The translations under genes and the position numbers were made by a program. Shown here piece by piece: positions 26,789 to 36,066 of a stretch of 64,000 bases of DNA. The DNA is taken from contig NZ_JOEH01000016.1 of NCBI RefSeq assembly GCF_000719095.1, positions 248,001-312,000 of the forward strand. Reading direction: 5' to 3'. Under the pieces are notes generated by a model, which worked only from the letters and a program-made list of their open reading frames with translations, made no database searches and was not told where the DNA came from. Origin of the DNA: Streptacidiphilus jeojiense (GTDB lineage: Bacteria > Actinomycetota > Actinomycetes > Streptomycetales > Streptomycetaceae). Positions within the stretch are counted from its first letter, which is position 1. The number at the start of each line of letters is the position of its first letter.

Positions 26789-29584
26789 CTAGCGGGGCAG
26801 GCTGAGTTCGAACCAGACGGTTTTGCCCATGGGGGTGCGGCGGGAGCCCCAGCGGTCGGCCAGCAGGCTGACCAGCTGGAGGCCCCGGCCGCCCTCGTCG
26901 GTGTCGCGGGCGCGGCGCTGGCGGGGCTGGGCGTAGCCGTTGTCCCAGACCTCGCAGACCAGGGTGCGGTCGCGGAGCAGCCGGAGCCGGATGTCACCGC
27001 GACCGTGCCGCAGCGCATTGGTGGCTAGCTCGCTGACCAGCAGCTCCACCGTGTCGATCAGGTCGTCCAGGCCGCGGGCCAGCAGCCAGGCGCAGGCCAG
27101 TTCGCGGGCCCGGGCGACCGAGGTGGGCTCGGAGGGGAGGGTCCAGTCGCCGACGGCGTCCTGCGGCAGTGCGTGCACCGCGGCCATCAGCAGGGCGATG
27201 TCGTCCTCGCCGTGGTGCGGGTCCAGCGCGGTGAGCAGGTGGTCGCAGAGGTTCTCCAGCTCGCGGGGCGGCCCGGAGAGGGTGTCCCGCAGCGCGGACA
27301 GGCCCTCCTCCAGCTGGTGCTTGCGGGACTCGACCAGGCCGTCGGTGTAGAGGCCGAGCAGGGCGCCGTCCGGCAGCTCGACGGTGACCTCCTCGAACGG
27401 TTCGCCGCCGACGCCCAGCGGCAGCCCGGGCGGCACGTCCAGCATCAGCGCCTCCTCGCCGGGGACCCGCAGCACCGGCGGCAGGTGCCCGGCGTTGGCG
27501 AAGGTACATCGGCGGGTGACCGCGTCGTAGACGGCGTAGACGCAGGTGGCCAGGTAGAGCTCGACCCGGTCGGAGTCGTCGGGCTCCGGCTCGTTGCCGT
27601 CGCCGAGGCCGCGGGCGATCTCGTCCAGGGCGGTGAGCACCTCGGCCGGGTCCAGGTCCAGCATGGCCAGGGTGCGTACCGCGGTGCGGAGTTGGCCCAT
27701 GGCGACGGCGGCGCGCAGACCGCGGCCCATGACGTCGCCGATGACCAGTGCGGTGCGGTTGCCGGGCAGCTGGATGACGTCGAACCAGTCGCCGCCGACC
27801 TCGGTGCCGCTGCTGCCGGGGCGGTAGCGGCAGGCGATCTCCAGCCCGGAGGCGGCCGGGCTGCCCGGGGGCAGCAGGCTGCGCTGCAGGATCAGGGCGC
27901 GTTCGTGCTCGCGGCGGTAGAGCCTGGCGTTGTCGATGCAGACCGCGGCGCGGGCCACCAGCTCGTTGGCGATGGCGACGTCGCGGGGGTCGAAGGGTTC
28001 GCTGCCCTTGGCCCGGGACAGCTGGACCAGGCCCAGCACGATGTCCCGGGCGACCATGGGGACGATCACGGTGCTGGCGATCATCGGGTCGGGGTCCGGG
28101 TTGGCGGGGCCGTTGAGGGTGACGCTGCGTCCGGTGCGCAGCGCCTTGGCGTAGGCGGAGCCGGCCGGGTAGCCGAAGGTGCCGTTGATCTCGGCCCGCG
28201 GTCCGCGGTGCTCGGGCTCCGGATGCAGCACCGAGAAGTGCGAGACGGTGCTGGCGGAGGCGACCCGGCGCAGTTCGCCGCCGCCGTCCGGCCGGCCCAG
28301 GTGGCCGAGGGCCAGATCGGTGTCGGCGGCGAGGACGCCCTGGTAGAGGTCGACGGCGGCGACGTCGCAGAAGCCGGGGACGGTGACGTCCAGCAGTTCG
28401 CGGGCGGTGGTCTCCAGGTCCAGGGTGGAGCCGATGTGCGCCCCGGCCTCGTTGAGCAGGGCAAGGCTGCGGCGGACGCTGGCCGCCTCGCGCTCGGCCC
28501 GCTGACGGCCGGTGACGTCGACGATCTGCCCGGCCACGCCCATCGGCTTGTTGCCCGCGCTGAGCAGCCGGTAGAGCGAGATGGACCAGCGGCGGCGGCC
28601 GGGACGGGTCGGCACGGCGCCGTTGAAGCGCAGGTCGACCACCGGCTCGCCGGACTCCATCACCGTGCGCAGCGCCTGCTCCAGCCGCTCCGCCTCGGGG
28701 CGCGGCAGCAGGTCCTTGACGGAGAGTCCGTGCAGGTCCACCGGGGTCGCGCCGAGGCCCTCGGCGAAGCTGTCGTTGACCCGCTGGACGGTGAAGTCCC
28801 GGTCGAACAGCACGAAGCCGATCGGCGCCTGCCCGAAGACCGCCTCGGAGGCGGCCAGATCGGTCTCGATCCGGCGGAGTTTGCGCAGGTCGACGGCCAT
28901 GCACACGACGCCGTTGCGGCCGTCCTCGCCCTGGGCGGGCATCAGGTACAGCTCGGCGATGCTCTCGTTGCCGTCACGGTCCCGGTAGGGGGCGGTGCCG
29001 ACCCACTCCTGGCCGGCCAGGATCTCGGCCATCCGCTCCCGGCCGCGGCGCCACAGCTCGCGCGGGGCGAAGCTGGTGATCGGGTCCCGGCCGACGGCCT
29101 CCTCGGCCGGAATGCCGAAGAACTCGGCGGCGCGGTCGCTCCACTGGCTGATCAGGCCGTCAGGACCGATCGCGAAGGCGGCGACCCGTATGTAGTCGTA
29201 GATCGAGCCCGGTTCGCCGTGGCCCCAGTTCTCGATCGCCTCGGGGTCGAAGGCGACGGAGGGGGTGGCCGGGGTGGTGGCGGGGGGCGTGCGGGGTGCG
29301 GGGTCCATGGCTCCAGAGCCGATGCCGTCGGGGTCCGGGTACGGGTGGGGGTCCGGGTACGGGTCCAGCGCCTGGACCGGGTGCCGGGAGGGTCCGGACG
29401 GACGGTCGCCGGCAGCCGGGCGCGGAATGCCGCCCCTCCGGTCGTGTTCGGCGGACCTCGGGCCCGTTCCGCTGCCCAGAGGTGCACCACGTGTCGGCGA
29501 ATCGCTCAACTGCCCGACTCCTCCAGCCTTCGGCACCTGGATGTCGCTGGTCCGAGTATTCATCATCCCGGGGCGGCGGCACAC
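26789..29584 (-). CDS. PAS-PAS-GAF-PP2C(SpoIIE)-HATPase regulatory phosphatase
   Basis: Up to 931 residues. The order from the N-terminus is: a disordered Pro/Asp-rich stretch of about 110 residues; a PAS domain (GLISQWSDRAAEFFGIPAEEAVGRD); a second PAS (GFVLFDRDFTVQRVNDSF); GAF; a SpoIIE-type PP2C domain with metal-site phrases GGDWFDV, GDVMGRGL and LYTDGLVES; and an HATPase_c domain like RsbW/SpoIIAB (LLVSELATNALRHGRGD, DEGGRGLQLV). Such proteins both phosphorylate and dephosphorylate anti-anti-sigma factors under small-molecule or redox control. The start is uncertain: GTG 29584, ATG 29566/29563, or ATG 29308 are in frame and none has a strong ribosome site. It is a tandem paralogue of the next gene. 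Confidence 0.85.
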   Translation of the reverse strand: MCRRPGMMNTRTSDIQVPKAGGVGQLSDSPTRGAPLGSGTGPRSAEHDRRGGIPRPAAGDRPSGPSRHPVQALDPYPDPHPYPDPDGIGSGAMDPAPRTPPATTPATPSVAFDPEAIENWGHGEPGSIYDYIRVAAFAIGPDGLISQWSDRAAEFFGIPAEEAVGRDPITSFAPRELWRRGRERMAEILAGQEWVGTAPYRDRDGNESIAELYLMPAQGEDGRNGVVCMAVDLRKLRRIETDLAASEAVFGQAPIGFVLFDRDFTVQRVNDSFAEGLGATPVDLHGLSVKDLLPRPEAERLEQALRTVMESGEPVVDLRFNGAVPTRPGRRRWSISLYRLLSAGNKPMGVAGQIVDVTGRQRAEREAASVRRSLALLNEAGAHIGSTLDLETTARELLDVTVPGFCDVAAVDLYQGVLAADTDLALGHLGRPDGGGELRRVASASTVSHFSVLHPEPEHRGPRAEINGTFGYPAGSAYAKALRTGRSVTLNGPANPDPDPMIASTVIVPMVARDIVLGLVQLSRAKGSEPFDPRDVAIANELVARAAVCIDNARLYRREHERALILQRSLLPPGSPAASGLEIACRYRPGSSGTEVGGDWFDVIQLPGNRTALVIGDVMGRGLRAAVAMGQLRTAVRTLAMLDLDPAEVLTALDEIARGLGDGNEPEPDDSDRVELYLATCVYAVYDAVTRRCTFANAGHLPPVLRVPGEEALMLDVPPGLPLGVGGEPFEEVTVELPDGALLGLYTDGLVESRKHQLEEGLSALRDTLSGPPRELENLCDHLLTALDPHHGEDDIALLMAAVHALPQDAVGDWTLPSEPTSVARARELACAWLLARGLDDLIDTVELLVSELATNALRHGRGDIRLRLLRDRTLVCEVWDNGYAQPRQRRARDTDEGGRGLQLVSLLADRWGSRRTPMGKTVWFELSLPR

Positions 29585-29699
29585 GTCCCAGGACTACACA
29601 ACATCAAATCGAGGTAAGGAATTGCCAAATCTGTCCCAGCCGGCTCACCTCCGTCACAGGATCCGACCCTGACCCGGCAGAGGAACGGAACCCTACGCC

Positions 29700-32357
29700 T
29701 CAGCCACCCGGAACGGGAGGGTCTGCGGGCAGCGCCTGCTCGAACCAGACCACCTTGCCGGTCCCCTCCGCCCTGGTGCCCCAGCGGTCCGCGAGCCGGT
29801 GCACCAGCTGCAGCCCGCGGCCGCCCTCGTCGGTGCCGGCCGAGTCGCGCTCCAGCGGCGGGTCGGCCAACGGGTCGGAGACCTCCACCAGCAGCGTCCG
29901 GCCGCGGCTGAGCCGCAGCCCGATCGGCGCCTCCGCGTAGCGGACCGAGTTGGTGACCAGTTCGCTGACCAGCAGCTGCGCGGTGTCGAGCAGCGGCAGC
30001 AGGCCCCAGTCCAGCAGTGTGGACCGGACCAGCCGGCGGGCCCGCGAGGCGGCGGTGGGTTCGGCGGCCAGGGTCCAGGCCACCGTGAGCGGCGACGGGT
30101 CGGGGGCGCCTGCCGGGGCGCCGCCCGCGGAGCCGCTGCTACCGAGCCTTGCCAGCAGCAGGGCCACGTCGTCCGGTTCCTGCCCGCGCTGCAGGGTGCC
30201 GACGACCCGGTCGCACAGCTCCTCGACCGAGGCGTGCGGGCCCTCCAGGACCGTGCTCAACCGCGCGGTGCCGACGTCGATGTCCTCGGTGCGCGACTCG
30301 ACCAGGCCGTCGGTGTAGAGCACCAGCAGGGTCCCCTCGGCCACGGTCAGCTCCACCGAGGCGAAGGGCACCCCGCCCACCCCCAGCGGGGTGCCCGACG
30401 GCAGGTCCAGGACCTGCGCCGGCTCGCCCGCCGGGATCAGCAGCGGTGGGGTGTGCCCGGCCTTGGCCAGCACCAGCCGCCGGCTCGCCGGGTCGTACAC
30501 CGCGTAGACGCAGGTCGCGATGAGCGCCTCCTCCGGCCCCTGGGCCAGGTCGTCGGCCAGGTCGTGGACGTGCTGGAGCAGCGTCGCCGGCGGCAGGTCG
30601 AGGCCGGCCAGGGTGCGCACGGCGGTGCGCAGCCGCCCCATCGTCGCCGCCGCGCGCAGACCGTGGCCCATCACGTCCCCGACCACCAGGGCGACCCGGC
30701 CGGCCGGCAGCGGGATCACGTCGAACCAGTCGCCGCCCACCTCGGTGCCGCTGCTGCCGGGGACGTAGCGGTGCGCGATCTCCACCCCGGGCAGCTGCGG
30801 CACGGACTGCGGCAGCAGGCTGCGCTGCAGCATCAGCGCCGCGGCGCGCTCGCGGGCGTAGAGCCTGGCGTTGTCGATGGAGGAACCCGCGCGGTCGGCC
30901 AGCTCGCCGGCGAAAGCCAGTTCGTCGCGGTCGAAGCCCTCGCGCCGGCCGGCCCGGCTGAGCACCAGCAGCCCGAGCACGATGCCGCGCGCCCGCAGCG
31001 GCACCACCAGCATCGAGTGCACCCCGAGCTCGTAGGCGGCCCGCAGCCGGGGGTCGTCCGGGACCGTGGTGTCCTCCAGCAGCACCGGGGATTCCAGCTG
31101 TTCGGCGATGCCGCTGCGCAGCACCCGGGCGAACATCGACCCCTCACCCATGGTGACGGGCTCCCCGGGGGTCATCATCGCGTCGGCGAGCGGGCCGGGC
31201 TCGGCGGCCGCGGTTCCGCTCATCACCAGCGGGGTGAGCCGGGTGTGCGGGGGGTGCGGCAGGTCGTCGCCGTCGGCGACGGCCCGGAGCAGCACCACCC
31301 CGGCGAAGTCGGCCAGCGCCGGGACCAGGGCGGACGCCAGCTCCTGGGCGATCCGGACCGGGTCCAGCAGGTCCCCGATCCTGGAGCCCAGCTCGTTGAG
31401 CAGGGCGAGCCGGCGCCGGGCGTGCTCGACCTTGGCGACCGCGCGGTAGCGGTCGGTGACATCCATGATCATCCCGGTGACGCCGAGCACCCGTCCGGTG
31501 CGGTCGTGCAGCCGGGAGTAGGAGATGGAGCGGAACCCGGGCTTGCGCGGGTCGGGCCCGGCCACGGTCAGGTCGATCACCGGTTCGCCGGTGGCCAGCA
31601 CCTGCCGCTGGATCGCGCTGACCTCGTCCGCGGCCCGCTCCGGCAGGGTCTCCCCGGTGGTCCGGCCCAGGTGGTCGGCGATCGGCAGGCCGTTCATCCG
31701 GGCCAGGGTGGAGTTGACCCGGACGTAGCGCAACTGCCGGTCGAACACCGCGATGCCCAGCGGCGACTGTTCGAACAGGGCGTCCTGGAGCGCGAGGTCG
31801 CGCTCGACCGAACCGAGCTTGCCCGCGTCGGCGAGCCGCGCCAGCACGAAGGGGACGCCCTCCCCGTCCACCAGCAGCGAGAGCCGCGCGTCCAGGGCCA
31901 CCTTCTCGTTGTCGCTGTTGCGGACCATCGCGGGGCCGCGCCAGCCGCCGTCGCGGACCACCGCCGCGATCACCTCGCGGCCGCGCCGCAGCAGTTCCGG
32001 ATCGCCCCCCAGCAGTGCCTCCAGACCGCGTCCGACCAGGGTCTCGCTGGGCCAGCCGAGGAGTTCCTCGGCCGCGGGGCTCCACAGCACGAACCGGCCG
32101 GAGGTGTCCATCATCACGATGGCCACCCGGACCATGTCCAGCACGCTGCCGCCGCGCGGGCCGTTCGGGACCGCGGGGTCGGCGGCCGTCGGGTAGGGGG
32201 CCGCCGGGCGGGCGCGCAGCTGGGTGGGGGTCTCCGGCTGGTCCGTCCGGGTGGACCGGGGGGACGCGTACGGGGCCTCCGACCGTGCGGCGACGGCCCG
32301 GCGGCGCAGTCGGGCATGGGCTGCTGCGCTGCTGGGCCTGCGCCGTGGCTCCCTCAC
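29700..32357 (-). CDS. PAS-PAS-GAF-PP2C(SpoIIE)-HATPase regulatory phosphatase, second copy
   Basis: I chose the GTG at 32357 (GGGGA upstream, 885 residues); the open frame reaches a TTG at 32426. The layout is the same as the gene at 26789: PAS (GRFVLWSPAAEELLGWPSETLVGR), PAS (GIAVFDRQLRYVRVNSTLARMN), GAF, PP2C/SpoIIE (GGDWFDVIPL, GDVMGHGL, LYTDGLVESR) and HATPase_c (LLVSELVTNSVRYAEAP, DEGGRGLQLVHRL). Catalytic metal-binding Asp residues are kept. The two genes are clearly duplicates that have diverged. No STAS-domain partner is visible nearby, so targets must be elsewhere. Confidence 0.85.
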   Translation of the reverse strand: MREPRRRPSSAAAHARLRRRAVAARSEAPYASPRSTRTDQPETPTQLRARPAAPYPTAADPAVPNGPRGGSVLDMVRVAIVMMDTSGRFVLWSPAAEELLGWPSETLVGRGLEALLGGDPELLRRGREVIAAVVRDGGWRGPAMVRNSDNEKVALDARLSLLVDGEGVPFVLARLADAGKLGSVERDLALQDALFEQSPLGIAVFDRQLRYVRVNSTLARMNGLPIADHLGRTTGETLPERAADEVSAIQRQVLATGEPVIDLTVAGPDPRKPGFRSISYSRLHDRTGRVLGVTGMIMDVTDRYRAVAKVEHARRRLALLNELGSRIGDLLDPVRIAQELASALVPALADFAGVVLLRAVADGDDLPHPPHTRLTPLVMSGTAAAEPGPLADAMMTPGEPVTMGEGSMFARVLRSGIAEQLESPVLLEDTTVPDDPRLRAAYELGVHSMLVVPLRARGIVLGLLVLSRAGRREGFDRDELAFAGELADRAGSSIDNARLYARERAAALMLQRSLLPQSVPQLPGVEIAHRYVPGSSGTEVGGDWFDVIPLPAGRVALVVGDVMGHGLRAAATMGRLRTAVRTLAGLDLPPATLLQHVHDLADDLAQGPEEALIATCVYAVYDPASRRLVLAKAGHTPPLLIPAGEPAQVLDLPSGTPLGVGGVPFASVELTVAEGTLLVLYTDGLVESRTEDIDVGTARLSTVLEGPHASVEELCDRVVGTLQRGQEPDDVALLLARLGSSGSAGGAPAGAPDPSPLTVAWTLAAEPTAASRARRLVRSTLLDWGLLPLLDTAQLLVSELVTNSVRYAEAPIGLRLSRGRTLLVEVSDPLADPPLERDSAGTDEGGRGLQLVHRLADRWGTRAEGTGKVVWFEQALPADPPVPGG

Positions 32358-32506
32358 GTGGTCCCCGTCCGGGTAGGGTCGCGGGCCACTCCTCGATGGT
32401 GACCGAATACGGGCATACCCTTTCAAACCTCTGCGTACCCCGCCGTTCGGGTCACATGGCGCCGTCGCGGCGCCGCCCCGGCGCCGTCGCGGTCAGCCGG
32501 CCTCGG

Positions 32507-32914
32507 TCAGGCGGCCTCGGTCAGCCTCCGGGACACCTCGGGGAGGGCGAAGCGGTCCTGGTCCAGCCAGTCCACCTGGTCCAGCTCGGCGGCGGAGAGC
32601 CAGCGGAGCTCGGAGTGGTCCTGCAGCGGGGCAGGGGTGCCGGCCAGCAGCTCGGCGGTCCAGATGTGCAGCTCCAGGCCGGCCCGGACCGGCCAGGCGC
32701 CGGGGATCCGCTCCAGCGCCCTGGCCTCGATCCCGAGCTCCTCGCGCAGCTCGCGCACCAGCGCCTGGGCCGGGGTCTCCCCCGGCTCGGCCTTGCCGCC
32801 GGGGAACTCCCAGCGCCCGGCGGTCTCGGCGGGCGCGCTGCGCCTGGCCGCGAGCACCCGGCCCCGGTGCAGCAGCGCCCCGCCGACGACGATCCGCGTC
32901 TCCCTGGTGGTCAT
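32507..32914 (-). CDS. NUDIX hydrolase, MutT-like
   Basis: A 135-residue single-domain NUDIX protein. The Nudix box is complete: GGKAEPGETPAQALVREL followed by REELGI. The N-terminal strand RIVVGGALLHRGRVLAARRS matches MutT-type 8-oxo-dGTP diphosphatases, which cleanse the nucleotide pool. Other (d)NTP substrates are possible. It stands 63 bases after the permease gene and points the same way, so it may be co-transcribed. Confidence 0.82.
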   Translation of the reverse strand: MTTRETRIVVGGALLHRGRVLAARRSAPAETAGRWEFPGGKAEPGETPAQALVRELREELGIEARALERIPGAWPVRAGLELHIWTAELLAGTPAPLQDHSELRWLSAAELDQVDWLDQDRFALPEVSRRLTEAA

Positions 32915-32962
32915 GGGGCAGAACTCTACGGCCGCCCAGGGCAGCAGGGTCGGGACGGCACC

Positions 32963-32990
32963 GTCAGGACTGCACGGTCAGGACTGCACG
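32963..32990. repeat. 14-bp tandem duplication across a stop codon
   Basis: GTCAGGACTGCACG occurs twice head to tail (32963-32976, 32977-32990). It covers the final codons (TVQS) and the stop of the permease gene on the minus strand. Confidence 0.8.
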
Positions 32991-34672
32991 GTCGGCATCC
33001 CCAGCAGCACCGGCCCCTCGGCCCGGGCCGCCCTGGTGCAGCTGTCGTGGCAGTCGGCGTCCAGACTGCAGCAGAGCGAGCAGATGGTGCCCTCGTGGTG
33101 CGGGCAGTCCGCGGTGTCCGGCAGCTCGTAGGCGCCCTCGCAGACCACGCAGGTACGGGTCTCGACGACCGCCCCCGGCTCCACGCTCCGCTCCGCCGCC
33201 AGCGCGTCCGGGTTGGCCCGGGCCAGGTAGTAGCGGCCCCCGGTGGCCCAGGCGATCAGCGGACTGCAGGCCATCGCCAGGACCAGCGCAATGAACGGCG
33301 AGAACGCCTTGGCGTAGCTGCCGAGTTGGCCGTAGAAGGCGACGATGGAGACGGCCGCGGCGATGCACATGGCGCCAAAGCCGACCGGGTTCACCGCGTA
33401 CAGGTAGGCGCGCTTGAACTCGATGTACTTGGGGCTCAGGCCGAGCGGCTTGTTGATCACCAGGTCGGCGGTGACCGCACCGATCCAGGCGATGGCCACG
33501 TTGGAGTAGAAGCCGAGCAGGGTGTTGAGGGCACTGAACATGTTCAGCTCCATCAGCAGCAGCGAGATGCCGCAGTTGAGGAAGATGTACCAGACCCGGC
33601 CCGGGTGACGGTGGGTCAGCCGGGAGAAGAAGTTGGACCAGGACAGCGACCCCGAGTAGGCGTTGGTCGAGTTGATCTTCACCTGGGAGACGATCACGAA
33701 CAGCCCGGCGAGCGGCAGGGCGGCCGCACCGAACCAGGGCCGCAACGCCTCCACGTACGGCGCGATGGGCTCCAGCGCCTTGGTGTTGCCGACCACTCCC
33801 AGCGCGCTGAAGGCCAGCAGCGCGCCGCCGAGCTGCTTGGCCGCGCCGATGACCACCCAGCCCGGGCCGGCCGCGAGCACGGCGAAGTTCCAGCGGCGCG
33901 AGTTGGCGGCGGTCTTCTGCGGCATGAAGCGCAGGTAGTCGGCCTGCTCGCCGATCTGCGCGATCAGCGACAGGGCGATACCGGTGCCCAGGCCGAAGCC
34001 CATGACCGTGAAGCCGGAACCGACCCCGTGGACCCCGCCGAAGTGGGTGAACGCCGAGAAGGTGTGCGGGCTGTGGACGGCCAGGATCACGAACGGCAGG
34101 ATCAGGCCGACGATCCACAGCGGCTGGGTCCAGGCCTGCATCCTGGCGATCCAGGCCATCCCCTTGAACACGATCGGGATGACGATCAGCGTGGTCAGCA
34201 GGTAGCCGACCGGCATCGGGATGTGCAGCACCTGATGGAAGGCCTGCGCCATGATGGAGCCCTCAAGGGCGAAGAAGATGAAGGTGAAGCTGGCGTAGAC
34301 GAGCGAGGTCAGCGTGGAGCCGAAGTAGCCGAAACCGGAGCCCCGGGTCAGCAGGTCCATGTCCACGCCGTTGGCCGCGCAGGCGCGGGCGATGGGGATC
34401 CCGGTGAGGAAGATGACCGCGGCCGCGGCCAGGATCGCGGCCAGGGCGTTGGTGAACCCGTACGACATGACGATGCCGGCGCCGATGGCGTAGTCCGCGA
34501 GGTAGGCGATGCCGCCGAGGGCGGTGGTCGCCACCGCCAGCGGCGACCAGCGGCGGAAGGAGTGCGGCGCGTAGCGGAGCGAGTAGTCCTCCAGCGACTC
34601 GTCGGCGGCGGACTTGGCGTAGGACCTGCGGGGAGCGTCAGGCTCGGTGGCGGTTGCTGCGGTGTCGGTCAT
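32978..34672 (-). CDS. NCS1-type purine/cytosine permease with Cys-rich C-terminal tail
   Basis: 564 residues from the ATG at 34672 (AGGAG five bases before; a GTG at 34675 is also in frame). About 12 hydrophobic segments with a cytosine/purine-permease-like core (GGIAYLADYAIGAGIVMSYG; GLGTGIALSLIAQIGEQADYLRF; VSQVKINSTNAYSGSLSWSNF) indicate a nucleobase:cation symporter. After the last helix comes a tail of about 70 residues with CVVC, CPHH, CSLCC and CHDSC motifs (last about 60 residues). This looks like a zinc- or redox-binding module and is absent from ordinary NCS1 permeases. I recall a similar Cys-rich segment joining transporter-like domains to histidine kinases in other bacteria; here no kinase follows. 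The substrate is unknown. Confidence 0.8.
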   Translation of the reverse strand: MTDTAATATEPDAPRRSYAKSAADESLEDYSLRYAPHSFRRWSPLAVATTALGGIAYLADYAIGAGIVMSYGFTNALAAILAAAAVIFLTGIPIARACAANGVDMDLLTRGSGFGYFGSTLTSLVYASFTFIFFALEGSIMAQAFHQVLHIPMPVGYLLTTLIVIPIVFKGMAWIARMQAWTQPLWIVGLILPFVILAVHSPHTFSAFTHFGGVHGVGSGFTVMGFGLGTGIALSLIAQIGEQADYLRFMPQKTAANSRRWNFAVLAAGPGWVVIGAAKQLGGALLAFSALGVVGNTKALEPIAPYVEALRPWFGAAALPLAGLFVIVSQVKINSTNAYSGSLSWSNFFSRLTHRHPGRVWYIFLNCGISLLLMELNMFSALNTLLGFYSNVAIAWIGAVTADLVINKPLGLSPKYIEFKRAYLYAVNPVGFGAMCIAAAVSIVAFYGQLGSYAKAFSPFIALVLAMACSPLIAWATGGRYYLARANPDALAAERSVEPGAVVETRTCVVCEGAYELPDTADCPHHEGTICSLCCSLDADCHDSCTRAARAEGPVLLGMPTVQS

Positions 34673-34907
34673 CACGGCTCCTGGTGAGTGTCGGCGTCGT
34701 GGTGTCGCTCGGGTACTGCCGTGGCCGACACGCTAGGTAACGCGTGTAAAGCGGGGAGTGCACAGGGCGTTTCCAGTACGTGACAGGAACCGGTCATGAA
34801 CGTCCGGGAAAGGACTCCCGGTGCGGACCCGGATTGAGCTGTGCGCGTACACACCTGCGGGCGCCGCCCCGGAGATGGCGCAATGGAAGCACAGGAAGGA
34901 GCCACCG

Positions 34908-36044
34908 ATGTCCGAGCCCCAGCCCGTTCCGCTCCCCCGCGCCGACCAGGTCGACCTGCGCCCGCCCGACCGTGCCGAGACGGTGCGCATCATCCGCGGC
35001 CTCAAGGGCGCCCTGTCGGGCGCGGGCGGACTGACCGAGCTTCAGAAACTGCTGCTGCGGGCGGTGTCCCGGTCGATGACCGGCTTCGAGGTCGATCCCG
35101 ACACCGTCGAACCGCTCGACGCCCGCGGCCTGGCCGAGGCCCTGGCCGCGCGCAACGAGATCTTCCGCACCCGGGTGCTGCAGCTGATGCTGCTCGGCGA
35201 GCTGGTGCTGAACCCGCCGCCGGAGGACGTGTGCGTGGCGATCGGCGGGTACGCCCAGGCGCTGGGGGTGGACGACGGGATGCGCGAGGTCGCCAAGGAC
35301 TACGCCGAGGGCGCCCTGGGCCTGGCCCTGACCGACTTCGAGCGCAACGGCTACACCGCCGGCTGGGACGCCGACCGCTCCACCCAACTGCACGCCCGCA
35401 GCGCCCTCACCGAGCCCTGGCAGCAGGTGGCGGACGACCCGGAGCTCGCCGCCCGCTGGGCCGCGCTGGCCCACTGCCCCGAGGGCTCGCTGGGGCTGGG
35501 GGTGCACCGCTTCTACCGGGCCAGGGGGTTCGTCCACCCGGGCCTGCCGGACAGCGCACCCCCGTACCTCGCCCAGCACGACTGGGTGCACGTGGTGGCC
35601 GACTACGGCACCACCCTGGAGTCCGAGTTGGAGGTCTTCGGCCTGATCGGCCGGGGTATCCCGGACCCGCGCGGCTTCTCACTGCTGGCGATGGTGCTCG
35701 GCCTGTTCGAGACCGGGCTGCTGGCACGCGCCGCCGGGCTGTTCGAGGCCGACGCGGGCCACCTCTCCCGCGAGGGGGTGGCCCTGCGCCTCGGCGACGC
35801 GATGCGCCGGGGCGCGGTCACCGGGACCGATCTGCTCGGCATCGACTGGTTCGACCTGGCGGACCTGCCGGTCGAACGGGTCCGGCGCGATCTGGGCCTG
35901 CCGGAGAAGGATCCGCTGGCGGTCCGGGCCGGCTCGGTCGGCCCCTGGAGCCCCGGCGGCATCTCCCCCTTCCAGCGCGGCTCCGGGATGAAGCTCGCCG
36001 CCGCGGAGGGACGCCGCTACGACTCCTACGGCGCGGATCTCTGA
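34908..36044 (+). CDS. Coq4-like protein with N-terminal helical domain
   Basis: The ATG at 34908 has AAGGAG seven bases before it. The 378-residue soluble protein has two parts. Residues about 35-150 are helical (LTELQKLLLRAVSRSMTGF, IFRTRVLQLMLLGELVL, VAIGGYAQALGVDDGMREVAK) and recall TerB-like domains. Residues about 180-330 contain HDWVH at 224-228 and Glu at 240. That exactly fits the HDxxH-x11-E metal motif of Coq4, the ubiquinone-pathway protein. Streptomycetes use menaquinone, so the role is not ubiquinone synthesis. The tail ends in ISPFQRGSGMKLAAAEGRRYDSYGADL. The function is unknown. Confidence 0.7.
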   Translation: MSEPQPVPLPRADQVDLRPPDRAETVRIIRGLKGALSGAGGLTELQKLLLRAVSRSMTGFEVDPDTVEPLDARGLAEALAARNEIFRTRVLQLMLLGELVLNPPPEDVCVAIGGYAQALGVDDGMREVAKDYAEGALGLALTDFERNGYTAGWDADRSTQLHARSALTEPWQQVADDPELAARWAALAHCPEGSLGLGVHRFYRARGFVHPGLPDSAPPYLAQHDWVHVVADYGTTLESELEVFGLIGRGIPDPRGFSLLAMVLGLFETGLLARAAGLFEADAGHLSREGVALRLGDAMRRGAVTGTDLLGIDWFDLADLPVERVRRDLGLPEKDPLAVRAGSVGPWSPGGISPFQRGSGMKLAAAEGRRYDSYGADL

Positions 36045-36066
36045 ACCGTCGGACGCCCACGCCCCT

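Noticed and set aside
26789..32357. The two SpoIIE-type phosphatases as a possible sigma-factor operon with anti-sigma partners
   Set aside because: No STAS, sigma or separate anti-sigma gene is adjacent; flanking genes are sdhB and a NUDIX hydrolase.
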